Assembly: GCA_021741145.1 (NCBI GenBank)
Contig: JAIOYK010000002.1
Location: 36,170 to 100,169 of the forward strand
Direction: 5' to 3'
Length of the DNA stretch: 64,000 nt
Source: Rhodospirillum sp.
Lineage (GTDB): Bacteria; Pseudomonadota; Alphaproteobacteria; Rhodospirillales; Rhodospirillaceae
Both the position numbers and the translations under genes were made by a program. Shown piece by piece: positions 9,636 to 17,141 of the stretch. Position 1 is the stretch's first letter; each line of letters opens with the position of its first letter. The notes under the pieces were generated by a model, which searched no databases, was not told where the DNA came from, and worked only from the letters and a program-made list of their open reading frames with translations.

Positions 9636-10040
9636 CTATCGTGTTCGGAGCATGGCCACCATGGCGTCGAAGGCCGCCCGGGCATAGGGGACCACCCGGG
9701 GCGGGATCTGGCTGGGATGGATCTCCGGCCCCAGGATCCCCACGCCCACGGGCTTCATGAACTCCAGTTGCAGGTCGATGATGGCTTTCACCGCGCATTG
9801 GCCCATGACCAGACCATGGGTGGTCTCGCCCTGTTCGATGATGCCCAGGACGACGGCGCCATCGATGTCCTCGCGCAGGAGCAGGCGTTTGAGGGCCAGG
9901 GGCTTTTCCATGGAGCCCGGCACCCAAACCTCCGAGGCGATGGTCAGCCCCGTCTCCCGGGCACCTTCGCGCACGGTTTCCAACATGACTTCCCCTTCCT
10001 TTCGGTGGAAGCTCCCGATGACGACACCAAAGCCAGACAT
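9636..10040 (-). CDS. ribH: 6,7-dimethyl-8-ribityllumazine synthase, divergent type
   Basis: 134 aa. Recognisable lumazine synthase elements are the substrate loop VPGSMEKPLALKRLL and the GETTH segment holding the probable catalytic His. The enzyme condenses 5-amino-6-ribitylaminouracil with dihydroxybutanone phosphate in riboflavin synthesis. The sequence diverges from the common bacterial form (GSFHRKEGEV instead of the usual FN..I motif; GILGPEIHPSQIPPRV near the end) and looks closer to the short archaeal or RibH2 type. The ATG at 10040 is chosen over an upstream TTG at 10061. No other riboflavin gene is nearby. Confidence 0.75.
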   Translation of the reverse strand: MSGFGVVIGSFHRKEGEVMLETVREGARETGLTIASEVWVPGSMEKPLALKRLLLREDIDGAVVLGIIEQGETTHGLVMGQCAVKAIIDLQLEFMKPVGVGILGPEIHPSQIPPRVVPYARAAFDAMVAMLRTR

Positions 10041-10071
10041 ATTAGGAAGACCTTGTTCCAAGGATCAAAAG

Positions 10072-11436
10072 TTACACGTTCAGGAGCAGGAACTCCCGCT
10101 CCCAGCTTGACACCACATGCTGGTAGGCATCCCATTCCGCCCATTTGACGGAGGTGAAAACCCTTACGAAGTCGGCCCCGAACAACTCGTGCAGGGGCTT
10201 GGCCCGACCGAACCGGTCAATGGCGTCTGGCAGGTGGCGGGGCAGGTTGTGGGCTCGGGTATAGGCGCTGCCCGTGATGGGGTTGCTGGGCTCGATTTCC
10301 TCCACCATGCCCAGGTAGCCACAGGCCAGCGAGGCGGCGAAGGCCAGATAGGGGTTCACATCCGCCCCGGACAGGCGGTTCTCCACCCGGCGCCCGGCCT
10401 TGTCCGAATAGGGTACGCGCAGGGAGACGGTCCGGTTGTCGTAGCCCCAGTGCATGTTGATGGGCGCGTCCTGGTCGGGCAGGAAACGGCGATAGCTGTT
10501 CACGTTGGGCGCCAGCATGAGCATGCATTGGGGCAGGTACTTCTGCAGGCCGCCGATGTGCCAACGGAAGAGGTCACTGTCCTCTCCCCCCTTCTTTGAC
10601 AGGATGTTCTTGTTCGTTTCGACGTCCTCGATGCTCTGGTGCAGGTGCATGGCGCTGCCCGGCTGGCCTTCCAGGGGCTTGGCCATGAAAGTGGCGTAGA
10701 CCCCATGTCTCAGGGCCGCCTGGCGCACCGTTCGCTTGAACAGGAAGACCTGGTCGGCCAAATCGAGGGCATCACCATGTTCGAAGTTAATCTCCATCTG
10801 CGCCGATCCAGATTCGTGATGCAGGGTGTCCACATCCAGGTTCTGCTCCTCGGCGTAGTCGTAGACATCCTCGAACAAGGGATCGAATTCGTTCACCGCG
10901 TCGATACCATAGGCTTGGCGACCGATTTCCGCCCGGCCCGAACGGCCAATTGGAGGCTCCAGGGGATAGTCCGGGTCCGCGTTGATGCGCACCAAATAGA
11001 ATTCAAGCTCCGGTGCCACCACGGGGCGCCAGCCCTTCGCCTTGTAGAGGCCGAGCACATTGCGAAGGACCTGCCGGGGGGCGCAATGGACCACCTCGCC
11101 TTCGCGGCTGAAGCAATCGTTGATGACCTGGGCCGTGGGCTCCTTGTACCAGGGCACGCTGCGAACGGTCGAAGGGTCCGGGCGCAGGTAGACATCGGAA
11201 TCCGAAATGTCGATGGGGTCGTCTTCGGGGTATTCGCCGGTCACCGTCTGGGTAAATACGGATTCGGGCAGGCGCAGACCTTGGTCGCGTAGGCCCTTGA
11301 GGAACTTGTGGGCTGGCAGGATCTTGCCCCGGGCGATGCCCGTCAGGTCGGGTACCAGGCATTCCACTTCCGTTATGCCCCGGTCCTTGATCCACCGTTC
11401 CAGGTCTTCGACCGTCGAGGGGTCCGTTTTGCTCAT
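10072..11436 (-). CDS. Glutamine synthetase family protein, gamma-glutamylputrescine synthetase-like
   Basis: 454 aa. A GS beta-grasp domain (about 1-110) is followed by the catalytic domain with PELEFYL, the ESGSAQMEINF metal-binding glutamates, GSAMHLHQS and RVENRLSGADVNPYLAFA. It is clearly distinct from the GlnA at 19303 and matches the PuuA/GlnT-type branch that ligates glutamate to amines. The amine specificity cannot be decided from sequence. The ATG at 11436 has GGAAGA just upstream; the frame reaching 11574 is not credible as protein. No adenylylation motif of the GlnA kind is present. Confidence 0.85.
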   Translation of the reverse strand: MSKTDPSTVEDLERWIKDRGITEVECLVPDLTGIARGKILPAHKFLKGLRDQGLRLPESVFTQTVTGEYPEDDPIDISDSDVYLRPDPSTVRSVPWYKEPTAQVINDCFSREGEVVHCAPRQVLRNVLGLYKAKGWRPVVAPELEFYLVRINADPDYPLEPPIGRSGRAEIGRQAYGIDAVNEFDPLFEDVYDYAEEQNLDVDTLHHESGSAQMEINFEHGDALDLADQVFLFKRTVRQAALRHGVYATFMAKPLEGQPGSAMHLHQSIEDVETNKNILSKKGGEDSDLFRWHIGGLQKYLPQCMLMLAPNVNSYRRFLPDQDAPINMHWGYDNRTVSLRVPYSDKAGRRVENRLSGADVNPYLAFAASLACGYLGMVEEIEPSNPITGSAYTRAHNLPRHLPDAIDRFGRAKPLHELFGADFVRVFTSVKWAEWDAYQHVVSSWEREFLLLNV

Positions 11437-11757
11437 GGGATCTTCCATGTTGTACGATGAAAATAGCGAAGGAGAAGACTCCCCACGCTCGATGAACCGA
11501 CCAAACCGACCTGACCAACGCTCCCCAAGGAAAAGATCGTGGGGGAAGCACGGTTGCATTCGGATGGTCGTCAAGCTTACCTTGACCCCATGAATATGGT
11601 GTCACACCGTTTCCAGACAGTGCCCCATCGTGGGGCGTTCCGCTGACCATGCCCGGAAAGGGCAAGCGGTCGGCTCCGTGCAGTCCAGTCCTCCGACCCA
11701 TTTGGCCTGACCCGTTTTATCCCGAGCCAAGCGAGGTCCCCCAGCTAGGGCTTACCC
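11437..11757. other. Divergent intergenic region, promoters presumed
   Basis: Separates the divergently transcribed GS-like gene and the small membrane protein gene at 11758. No gene, hairpin or clear promoter hexamer pair stands out. Confidence 0.4.
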
Positions 11758-12306
11758 ATGGAACTCGTCACCCTGATCGGTATCACCGTGGCCATCGCCC
11801 TGGTGATCATCCTGGTTGGAGCCCTGGTCAACTATATGTCATCCTTGGTGAAGAGCGCATATCAGATCAAGGTGGAATTACGCAATGACATGGAAACCGC
11901 TCTGAAGGATATGCAGTCGGACATTGATAAGCGGGCCAAATGGCTGAAGCGTGACATGGTGGAGGAAACCAACAAGGTTCGTGAAGGCATGGAAACCGCC
12001 AATGCCAAAAAGATCGAGGAGATCAAGGTCACCTTGACGGCCATTGCCAGCGAGGCTCGGGAGGCTGGGCGCGCGGACATGACGGCCCTGGCGGAGGGGG
12101 TCGCCGCCCTGGTGGTCCGGGTCGAAATCCTCGAACAGGAAGGGAAAGCCCGGAAGGATATGGCCCGGAGGGTCCGCGATAAAAAGGAGGCGGTGGGAGA
12201 GTCCCAATCGCGCGGAAGTGATTCTACGGTCGGAATCGATATGGGATTGGCCACCCTGGAACCCCAGCCCACGGTCGGGGATAAGGCCTCGCCGGACCAC
12301 AAATAG
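11758..12306 (+). CDS. Small membrane-anchored coiled-coil protein, function unknown
   Basis: 182 aa, not recognised. An N-terminal hydrophobic helix (about 4-27, LIGITVAIALVIILVGALV) is followed by a long charged region rich in Lys, Glu and Met (about 35-135), predicted by eye to be coiled coil, and a disordered Ser/Pro-rich tail. The topology suggests a single-pass protein with a cytoplasmic coiled coil. The ATG at 11758 has a weak AGGG upstream. Neighbouring genes give no functional clue. Confidence 0.7.
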   Translation: MELVTLIGITVAIALVIILVGALVNYMSSLVKSAYQIKVELRNDMETALKDMQSDIDKRAKWLKRDMVEETNKVREGMETANAKKIEEIKVTLTAIASEAREAGRADMTALAEGVAALVVRVEILEQEGKARKDMARRVRDKKEAVGESQSRGSDSTVGIDMGLATLEPQPTVGDKASPDHK

Positions 12307-12687
12307 CGGGGGAGCGCTGTCCGAACGGTATGCCGTGCATCTGGTTTGGAGCTGGGTTGTCCCCGAACGGTTTGCCATGGGGTTCCCGCGAAAAGTTTCC
12401 CATCGAATCGACTTTGTCCATGTATGGAGGACGAGTCCGACCGAATACCGAAAAGGGACAGACTGTTCTAGATTTCTACAGGACATTCGTATATATGGTC
12501 CACGAACCCCACAAAATGTGCTGCTCACCTAAAGTGTTTCTCCTATCCCGCGTTTTAGGTCTATACAGGTCCTAGTGGGGGACTGTACGTCCCTTGTGTC
12601 GATCCACGATGCTGATCACGCGTGTCGTGGTTGCAGGAGGCGGCCTTCTGGAAGACCCGGAACGACGGCCCATGGACGGAGAGGTGT
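12307..12687. other. Intergenic region, nothing recognised
   Basis: About 380 bp between two small membrane protein genes on the same strand. Some reading frames are open, but none has both a ribosome binding site and a plausible protein composition. No terminator or promoter is clear. Confidence 0.4.
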
Positions 12688-12960
12688 ATGGCCGCCAAGA
12701 ACTTGAGTTCCAACAAGAACTTGACTTCCAACAAGAACTTGACTTCCGATGACCTCGTGAAGCGCAGGGAGCAGTTCGCCAAATATCGAATCCAACGGCG
12801 CAAGCTAGAAGAGGAGCGGAAGCGAAGGCGGCGACGGGAGCTCATTCGAAATATCAAGCTGTTCTTCATCGTAACCGGTGTGATTATTTCGGCTGTCGCG
12901 GTCTTTGCGCTGTTCAGAGGGGCTTGGAGCATCGTCGATCCGATCATTAATAAGGGCTGA
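12688..12960 (+). CDS. Small single-pass membrane protein with repeat-expanded N-terminus
   Basis: 90 aa, not recognised. It begins MAAK and then repeats of the hexapeptide SNKNLT-like unit (two perfect 18-bp DNA copies at 12708-12743 plus a degenerate flank). A very basic segment (RRKLEEERKRRRRR) and one transmembrane helix (about 57-79) follow, and the C-terminus is short. The ATG at 12688 is preceded by GGAGAG. By the positive-inside rule the basic part is cytoplasmic. Its architecture is like that of the protein at 26833, although the sequences differ. Function unknown. Confidence 0.65.
   Translation: MAAKNLSSNKNLTSNKNLTSDDLVKRREQFAKYRIQRRKLEEERKRRRRRELIRNIKLFFIVTGVIISAVAVFALFRGAWSIVDPIINKG
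12708..12743. repeat. 18-bp in-frame tandem repeat (2 perfect copies)
   Basis: The unit TTCCAACAAGAACTTGAC occurs at 12708-12725 and 12726-12743, with a partial copy on the 5' side. It lies in frame within the small membrane protein gene and encodes the Ser-Asn-Lys-Asn-Leu-Thr repeats. Confidence 0.9.
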
Positions 12961-13117
12961 GCACCAGCGTTTTGGGGAACGACTGGTCTCGGGCGGCTTC
13001 TCTTTCCAATTCTAAACGAATCAGGCTATAACCTAGGTGTGTGCTTGGGTGAGGCGGCTTTGGACAAAGTCGGTTTCCAGGGAACCAGAAGGGACCCCAA
13101 GAGCTGGATGGCGTGAG

Positions 13118-13732
13118 ATGAGTGCCGGTTGGACCGAGAATTGCCGAGTCGGCATCAAAGCGATCGACGAGGACCATAAGGGTCTTTTCGATCTGGTGAA
13201 TGCCATTGATGACCACCAACGGCGTGGGTCCCGCGCCAATCAGGTCAACGCCACCGTCCATGCCCTGAACCTCTATGTCACCGAGCACTTCGAGCGGGAA
13301 GAGCGCTTCATGCGCCGCGCCAAGTTTCCAGGCTACGAGGCGCACCGCCGAATCCACGAGGACTTTCGAGGCCTTGTCAGCGCGCTGATTGCCTTGCACC
13401 AAAAGAATCCCGATGCCGTCGACCTGAGAAAGGTGACAGCCTTTCTGGACAGTTGGATTCGGAACCATATTTTGGTCCAGGATATGGAGTACGTTCCCTA
13501 TCTCAATGGCGAAGCCTCGCCGGAGGAGGGGAAGAATATCGCTAGTCGGTATCAGGACGTATCCCTGAGGGTCCCTGTCGACAAGGTCGATGCGGTCGAG
13601 CGATTCGCGGCTTTGATGCGGAACGGCGGCGATATCGCCCAGGCCCTTGAACAGGCGCTTGTGATCCACGAACGGGATCACCAACGGACACTCATCAAGC
13701 GGGCAGAAAAGCTGTTCTCCATCACCGAATGA
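13118..13732 (+). CDS. Bacteriohemerythrin with C-terminal extension
   Basis: 204 aa. All iron ligands of the hemerythrin four-helix bundle are visible: His20 (DEDH), His57 and Glu61 (HFEREE), His75 and His79 (YEAHRRIH), His116 and Asp121 (NHILVQD). The protein would bind oxygen at a di-iron centre and act as an oxygen store or sensor. The domain fills about 1-130; the remaining 70 residues are an extra, mostly helical tail not typical of the single-domain form. It lies 260 bp upstream of motAB on the same strand. Start chosen at the family N-terminus (MSAGWTE); the ribosome binding site is weak. Confidence 0.88.
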   Translation: MSAGWTENCRVGIKAIDEDHKGLFDLVNAIDDHQRRGSRANQVNATVHALNLYVTEHFEREERFMRRAKFPGYEAHRRIHEDFRGLVSALIALHQKNPDAVDLRKVTAFLDSWIRNHILVQDMEYVPYLNGEASPEEGKNIASRYQDVSLRVPVDKVDAVERFAALMRNGGDIAQALEQALVIHERDHQRTLIKRAEKLFSITE

Positions 13733-13992
13733 GAGGACGTATCGCCGTCCCATCCATCATGGGGTCAAAAAATTCCGCACCCGTTATGAAATTCGCAAGA
13801 CCCTTGGGATTCCGTGGGTTTCCGGACGAATTTGGGGATTTTTGGTGTGGTGTGCATGACAACCAATGGATATATACCCTTGATCCCCTGGGCCGCAGGC
13901 CATAGAACGGATTCAATTCCCGTCGTGGGGATTCGGAGGGGATATCTTTCTGAAATGCTTTGGTGGGGCCCGTCGTTCTTGGAAGCGAAACC

Positions 13993-14784
13993 ATGGATCT
14001 AGGTACGATCATTGGCGTCGTTGCTGGTTTGGTCATCGTCTGCGTGGCCATCCTGCTCGGGTCTGATTTCGGGATCTTCATCAACCTTCCCAGTCTGCTG
14101 ATCGTTTTCGGCGGAACCTTTGCGGTGACCTTGATCAAGTTCAACCTGAAGGACGTTCTGGGCTGCTTTAAGCTGGCGATCAGCATCGCCTTCAAGAACA
14201 GCAAGAGCGACCCCGAATATCTGGTCAATACAGCCATTGAGATGGCCACGGCGGTCCGCAAGAATGGCCTCCGCGCCTTGGAAAACTTCAAGGTCGCGAA
14301 TGATATTTTCCAACGGGGGGCCGGCCTGTGCGCCGATGGCCACGGAGCCGACGTGATCCGGGAAACCCTGACCAAGGAAGTAAACCTGACCATCCTGCGC
14401 CAGGACAAGGCGGAGAAGATGTTCCGTGGCATCGGTGAATCCGCTCCGGCCTTTGGGATGTTGGGAACCCTTGTCGGTCTGGTACAGATGCTGTCGAACA
14501 TGAGCGACGTTAACACCATCGGCCCGGCCATGGCCGTGGCCCTTCTCACCACTTTTTATGGTGCCTTGGTCGCCAATGCCGTGGCGCTGCCCATCGCCGA
14601 TAAGCTCGCGGAGAAGACGGAGAACGACCAAGTCAATCTGGATCTCATTATGAACGCGGTCTTGCAGATCCACGCCAATCAGAACCCCATGGTGCTCGCC
14701 GAGATTCTGCAGATTTACCTGCCCACGGCCGGTGGCGGGAAGGGCGCCAGGGGCGGCGGCAAGGGCAAGAAGAGGGCGGCATAG
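13993..14784 (+). CDS. motA: Flagellar motor stator protein MotA/PomA
   Basis: 263 aa. MotA/TolQ/ExbB family with four transmembrane helices: two near the N-terminus (about 4-45), a cytoplasmic loop, then two in the region starting GESAPAFGMLGTLVGLVQML and ending ALLTTFYGALVANAVALP. The motifs are those of the sodium-type PomA branch. With MotB it forms the ion-driven stator around the flagellar rotor. ATG at 13993 with GGAAG upstream; an earlier in-frame start at 13960 lacks one. The C-terminus is Gly/Lys-rich. Confidence 0.93.
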   Translation: MDLGTIIGVVAGLVIVCVAILLGSDFGIFINLPSLLIVFGGTFAVTLIKFNLKDVLGCFKLAISIAFKNSKSDPEYLVNTAIEMATAVRKNGLRALENFKVANDIFQRGAGLCADGHGADVIRETLTKEVNLTILRQDKAEKMFRGIGESAPAFGMLGTLVGLVQMLSNMSDVNTIGPAMAVALLTTFYGALVANAVALPIADKLAEKTENDQVNLDLIMNAVLQIHANQNPMVLAEILQIYLPTAGGGKGARGGGKGKKRAA

Positions 14785-14787
14785 GCC

Positions 14788-15660
14788 ATGGGCAAGCAAG
14801 CACCGGCCGGTGCGCCGATGTGGATGACAACCTTCGCGGATCTGATGAGTCTGCTTCTGACGTTCTTCATTTTGTTGCTCTCATTCGCCGAGCTGGACAT
14901 TGTCAAGTATCGGCAACTCGCCGGTGCCCTGTCCGAAGCCTTTGGCGTGGCCAAGGAAGACAAAATGACCGGTATGATCGAAGTGGATGGCGTGCTGGGC
15001 CGGAAACAGTCCATGAACATGGACCCGACAAAGGAATCCATGCCCATTTTCAGCGAACTCCGCCCCGAGGTGGAAGCGAATGCGGAAGGGGAAGGGAAGG
15101 AGGCGTCCGCTGCCGGGCAGATGCCTACCCTCAGTAAGGAAGAATTAGAGAAACAGGCTGAAGTGCTCAAGCAGCGAAAAACACGTGAACTGTATGAAAA
15201 GCTGACGTCCGAACTGAAGGAGGAGGTGGCCGGATCCGGCATTCAGATCCAGCGCCTAGGCGGGGAAGTGGTGATTTCCTTCCCCTCGGATATTTCCTTT
15301 CCTTCGGGCAGTAGCGCGCTGACTTCCCAATTTGACCAGATCATCGATCGGATCATTCCCGCCCTGAAATCAGCGGATGGGGAGATCTTCGTCTCCGGGC
15401 ATACGGATGATGTTCCGCTGGCTGGCGGGGGGCAATATCAGTCGAACTGGGACCTATCCGCGGCGCGTGCGACGGGGGTGGTCCACAGAATCCTGGAACA
15501 TGGGATCGATCCCAAGAAAATTACCGTCCAGGGCTATGGTGACAGTCGCCCTATCGGGGACAATGGAACCGTGGAGGGGCGGTCTAAAAACCGGCGGGTG
15601 GAAATCTCCATCGTCGCCATCGAGCCCAAGCTCGACCCCATGGGCAACGAGGTTCAATAG
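14788..15660 (+). CDS. motB: Flagellar motor stator protein MotB/PomB
   Basis: 290 aa. One N-terminal transmembrane helix carries the ion-binding Asp18 in MTTFADLMSLLLTFFILLLS. After a periplasmic linker with a charged coiled region comes an OmpA-like peptidoglycan-binding domain (about 165-280: GHTDDVP, NWDLSAARA, GYGDSRPI, KNRRVEI). The sequence around the Asp resembles PomB, so sodium drive is possible but not proven. It starts three bases after motA ends and is clearly co-transcribed. Confidence 0.93.
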   Translation: MGKQAPAGAPMWMTTFADLMSLLLTFFILLLSFAELDIVKYRQLAGALSEAFGVAKEDKMTGMIEVDGVLGRKQSMNMDPTKESMPIFSELRPEVEANAEGEGKEASAAGQMPTLSKEELEKQAEVLKQRKTRELYEKLTSELKEEVAGSGIQIQRLGGEVVISFPSDISFPSGSSALTSQFDQIIDRIIPALKSADGEIFVSGHTDDVPLAGGGQYQSNWDLSAARATGVVHRILEHGIDPKKITVQGYGDSRPIGDNGTVEGRSKNRRVEISIVAIEPKLDPMGNEVQ

Positions 15661-15826
15661 GACTCCCCAGTTGATCGATGGGGCGGTCAAGTCTGTATTA
15701 TTTTTGGACCGAAATAATCCACTAGCTCAAGGTCGGTATTTTCCGGCATACTCCGCTCGTACAATGGGTAGCCTGGGCAGGGGGTCCTCGCCCCATTGCC
15801 CCATAGTCCGAGGAGGAGTTTCATTC

Positions 15827-16150
15827 ATGCGTGTGTTTCCCCTGGTCGCCGTTACCGCCACCGCCTTGGTTTTGGCGACGTCGCCGGTGTTGGCCGAGGA
15901 TCTGGATTTTCTTCTCACGAATAAGTCCGGTGCGGCCATCACGGCTTTCCATGTTTCCCACGCCGGTACGGATCAGTGGGAAGAAAACCTGATGGAGGGT
16001 TCCTACCTGCCTGACGGGAATGAAATCACCGTTCATATCGGTGATGGCCGGGACGTCTGCGTCTATGACATCCGCACTGAATTCGACGACGGCGATGTCT
16101 TCGAGGATTATGGCCTCGATCTCTGCGAATTGGGTGGCTATTCCTTCTGA
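15827..16150 (+). CDS. Small secreted protein of unknown function
   Basis: 107 aa. A cleavable signal peptide (about 1-23, ending SPVLAEDL) precedes a small, acidic, probably all-beta domain with two cysteines (DVCVYDI and DLCELGG), which may form a disulfide. A strong AGGAGG lies eight to nine bases before the ATG. The segment LDFLLTNKSGAAITAFHVS resembles a widespread family of small periplasmic proteins with no known function. Predicted location is periplasm or outside. Confidence 0.8.
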   Translation: MRVFPLVAVTATALVLATSPVLAEDLDFLLTNKSGAAITAFHVSHAGTDQWEENLMEGSYLPDGNEITVHIGDGRDVCVYDIRTEFDDGDVFEDYGLDLCELGGYSF

Positions 16151-16186
16151 TATGGTCCCAATATACGATTGAGATAGGGGGGCTTT

Positions 16187-16212
16187 TCATTCCCTCGTCT
16201 CATTCCCTCGTG
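16187..16212. repeat. 13-bp tandem duplication (2 copies, last base differs)
   Basis: TCATTCCCTCGTC at 16187-16199 is followed directly by the same 13-mer with a changed last base at 16200-16212. Non-coding, just after the small secreted protein gene. Confidence 0.85.
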
Positions 16213-16303
16213 CATCCCGATCAGACAAGGCCTCGCGGAACGGCAAGCCCGAATGTGATCGCGACCTTATGAGCGCAAACCTTCAATCACGCCCTCACCG
16301 AAT

Positions 16304-16335
16304 CTGTTGGCATGACTCGCAAGTCGTGCCAACAG
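16304..16335. repeat. 14-bp inverted repeat (hairpin) between convergent genes
   Basis: Arms 16304-16317 and 16322-16335 pair over 14 positions with one G-U and a four-base loop. There is only a weak pyrimidine tract on the plus side and none on the minus side, so it is not a classical terminator on either strand. It may still end transcription of the converging genes. Confidence 0.6.
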
Positions 16336-16357
16336 GCTTCTCTTCGGACATGCGCGC

Positions 16358-16843
16358 CTATTCACTGCGCCAGGGCATGATGGGTACGCTGCTGACGGAG
16401 TGCTTTGGGCTGCCTTCGATAAGTTTGTCGCTGATAACCAAGTAGATCAGAACGTTGCGCTTCTTGTCCAAGAAGCGGCGCACGGACAACTTTTTGAACA
16501 GGATGGATCGGCGTTCGGAGAAGACTGTCTCGCCGGGGTCGAAATCCTCCAGGATGTCGATGGGACCAACCTGTCGGCAGGCGATGGAGCTGTCCGACGG
16601 ATCCTCCGCCAATCCGACCATGCCCGACAGCCCGCCGGTGCGCGGCCGGGTCAAGTGGCAGGTGACCCCCGAAACCTTGGGATCGTCGAAGGCTTCAATG
16701 CAAATCTTGTGGTCCGGACCCAGCATCTTGAACACCGTTGAAACACAGCCGATTTCCTCCGCCGCCGCGTCCGGGGCCATGGCCAGGGGAGTCAGGGTGA
16801 GGCTGGCCAGAATGCCAAGGGTCTTTCCGGTCAATCGTACCAT
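16358..16843 (-). CDS. creA: CreA family periplasmic protein
   Basis: 161 aa. A signal peptide (about 1-28, ending PDAAAEEI) precedes a CreA domain: EIGCVSTVFKMLGPDHKICIEAFDDPKV, then GVTCHLTRPRTGG and SIACRQVGP, with four conserved cysteines. CreA is conserved in proteobacteria, but its role is unknown. ATG at 16843 has GAAGGAAG upstream; the upstream extension to 16900 is unlikely. The gene stands alone, transcribed away from the tRNA region. Confidence 0.88.
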   Translation of the reverse strand: MVRLTGKTLGILASLTLTPLAMAPDAAAEEIGCVSTVFKMLGPDHKICIEAFDDPKVSGVTCHLTRPRTGGLSGMVGLAEDPSDSSIACRQVGPIDILEDFDPGETVFSERRSILFKKLSVRRFLDKKRNVLIYLVISDKLIEGSPKHSVSSVPIMPWRSE

Positions 16844-16953
16844 GTCGTTTCTTCCTTCGCCGCTTGCAACCCACCCCGGCGGCGGGACGCGCGCGGGCAA
16901 AGGGTGTTCGTGGGGCGCGTCGGTGGCAAGGGAAAAAGGCGTGACGAGATGTG

Positions 16954-16987
16954 AAAAAGGGCCCCCGGTAAATACCGGGGGCCCTTT
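16954..16987 (-). terminator. Rho-independent terminator after tRNA-His
   Basis: A GC-rich stem of at least 12 bp (GGGCCCCCGGT paired with ACCGGGGGCCC) is followed, on the minus strand, by a run of T. It lies about 30 bp past the 3' end of the tRNA gene. Confidence 0.9.
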
Positions 16988-17017
16988 CTACCGACACCGG
17001 TCGCTGGAACCGGAAAT

Positions 17018-17095
17018 TGGGGCGAGTGATCGGATTTGAACCGACGGCCTCATGGACCACAACCACGCGCTCTAACCAACTGAGCTACACCCGCC
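17018..17095 (-). tRNA. tRNA-His (anticodon GTG)
   Basis: Read on the minus strand, a complete cloverleaf is seen: 7-bp acceptor stem (one G-U), D stem GCTC/GAGC, anticodon stem CGTGG/CCATG with loop TTGTGGT giving anticodon GTG, and T arm with TTCGAAT. The extra 5' G(-1) facing C73, a hallmark of tRNA-His, is encoded, as is the 3' CCA. Confidence 0.95.
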
Positions 17096-17113
17096 ATCGT
17101 CGGAGGCGCAGTG

Positions 17114-17141
17114 TTTAAACCAGGTTTGGACCCCGCGTCAA
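17114..17141 (-). promoter_or_regulatory. Candidate sigma-70 promoter of tRNA-His
   Basis: On the minus strand TTGACG, a 17-bp spacer and TTAAAC lie about 18 bp before the tRNA 5' end. The -35 is good, the -10 weak. It overlaps the last codons of the aminotransferase gene. Confidence 0.45.
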
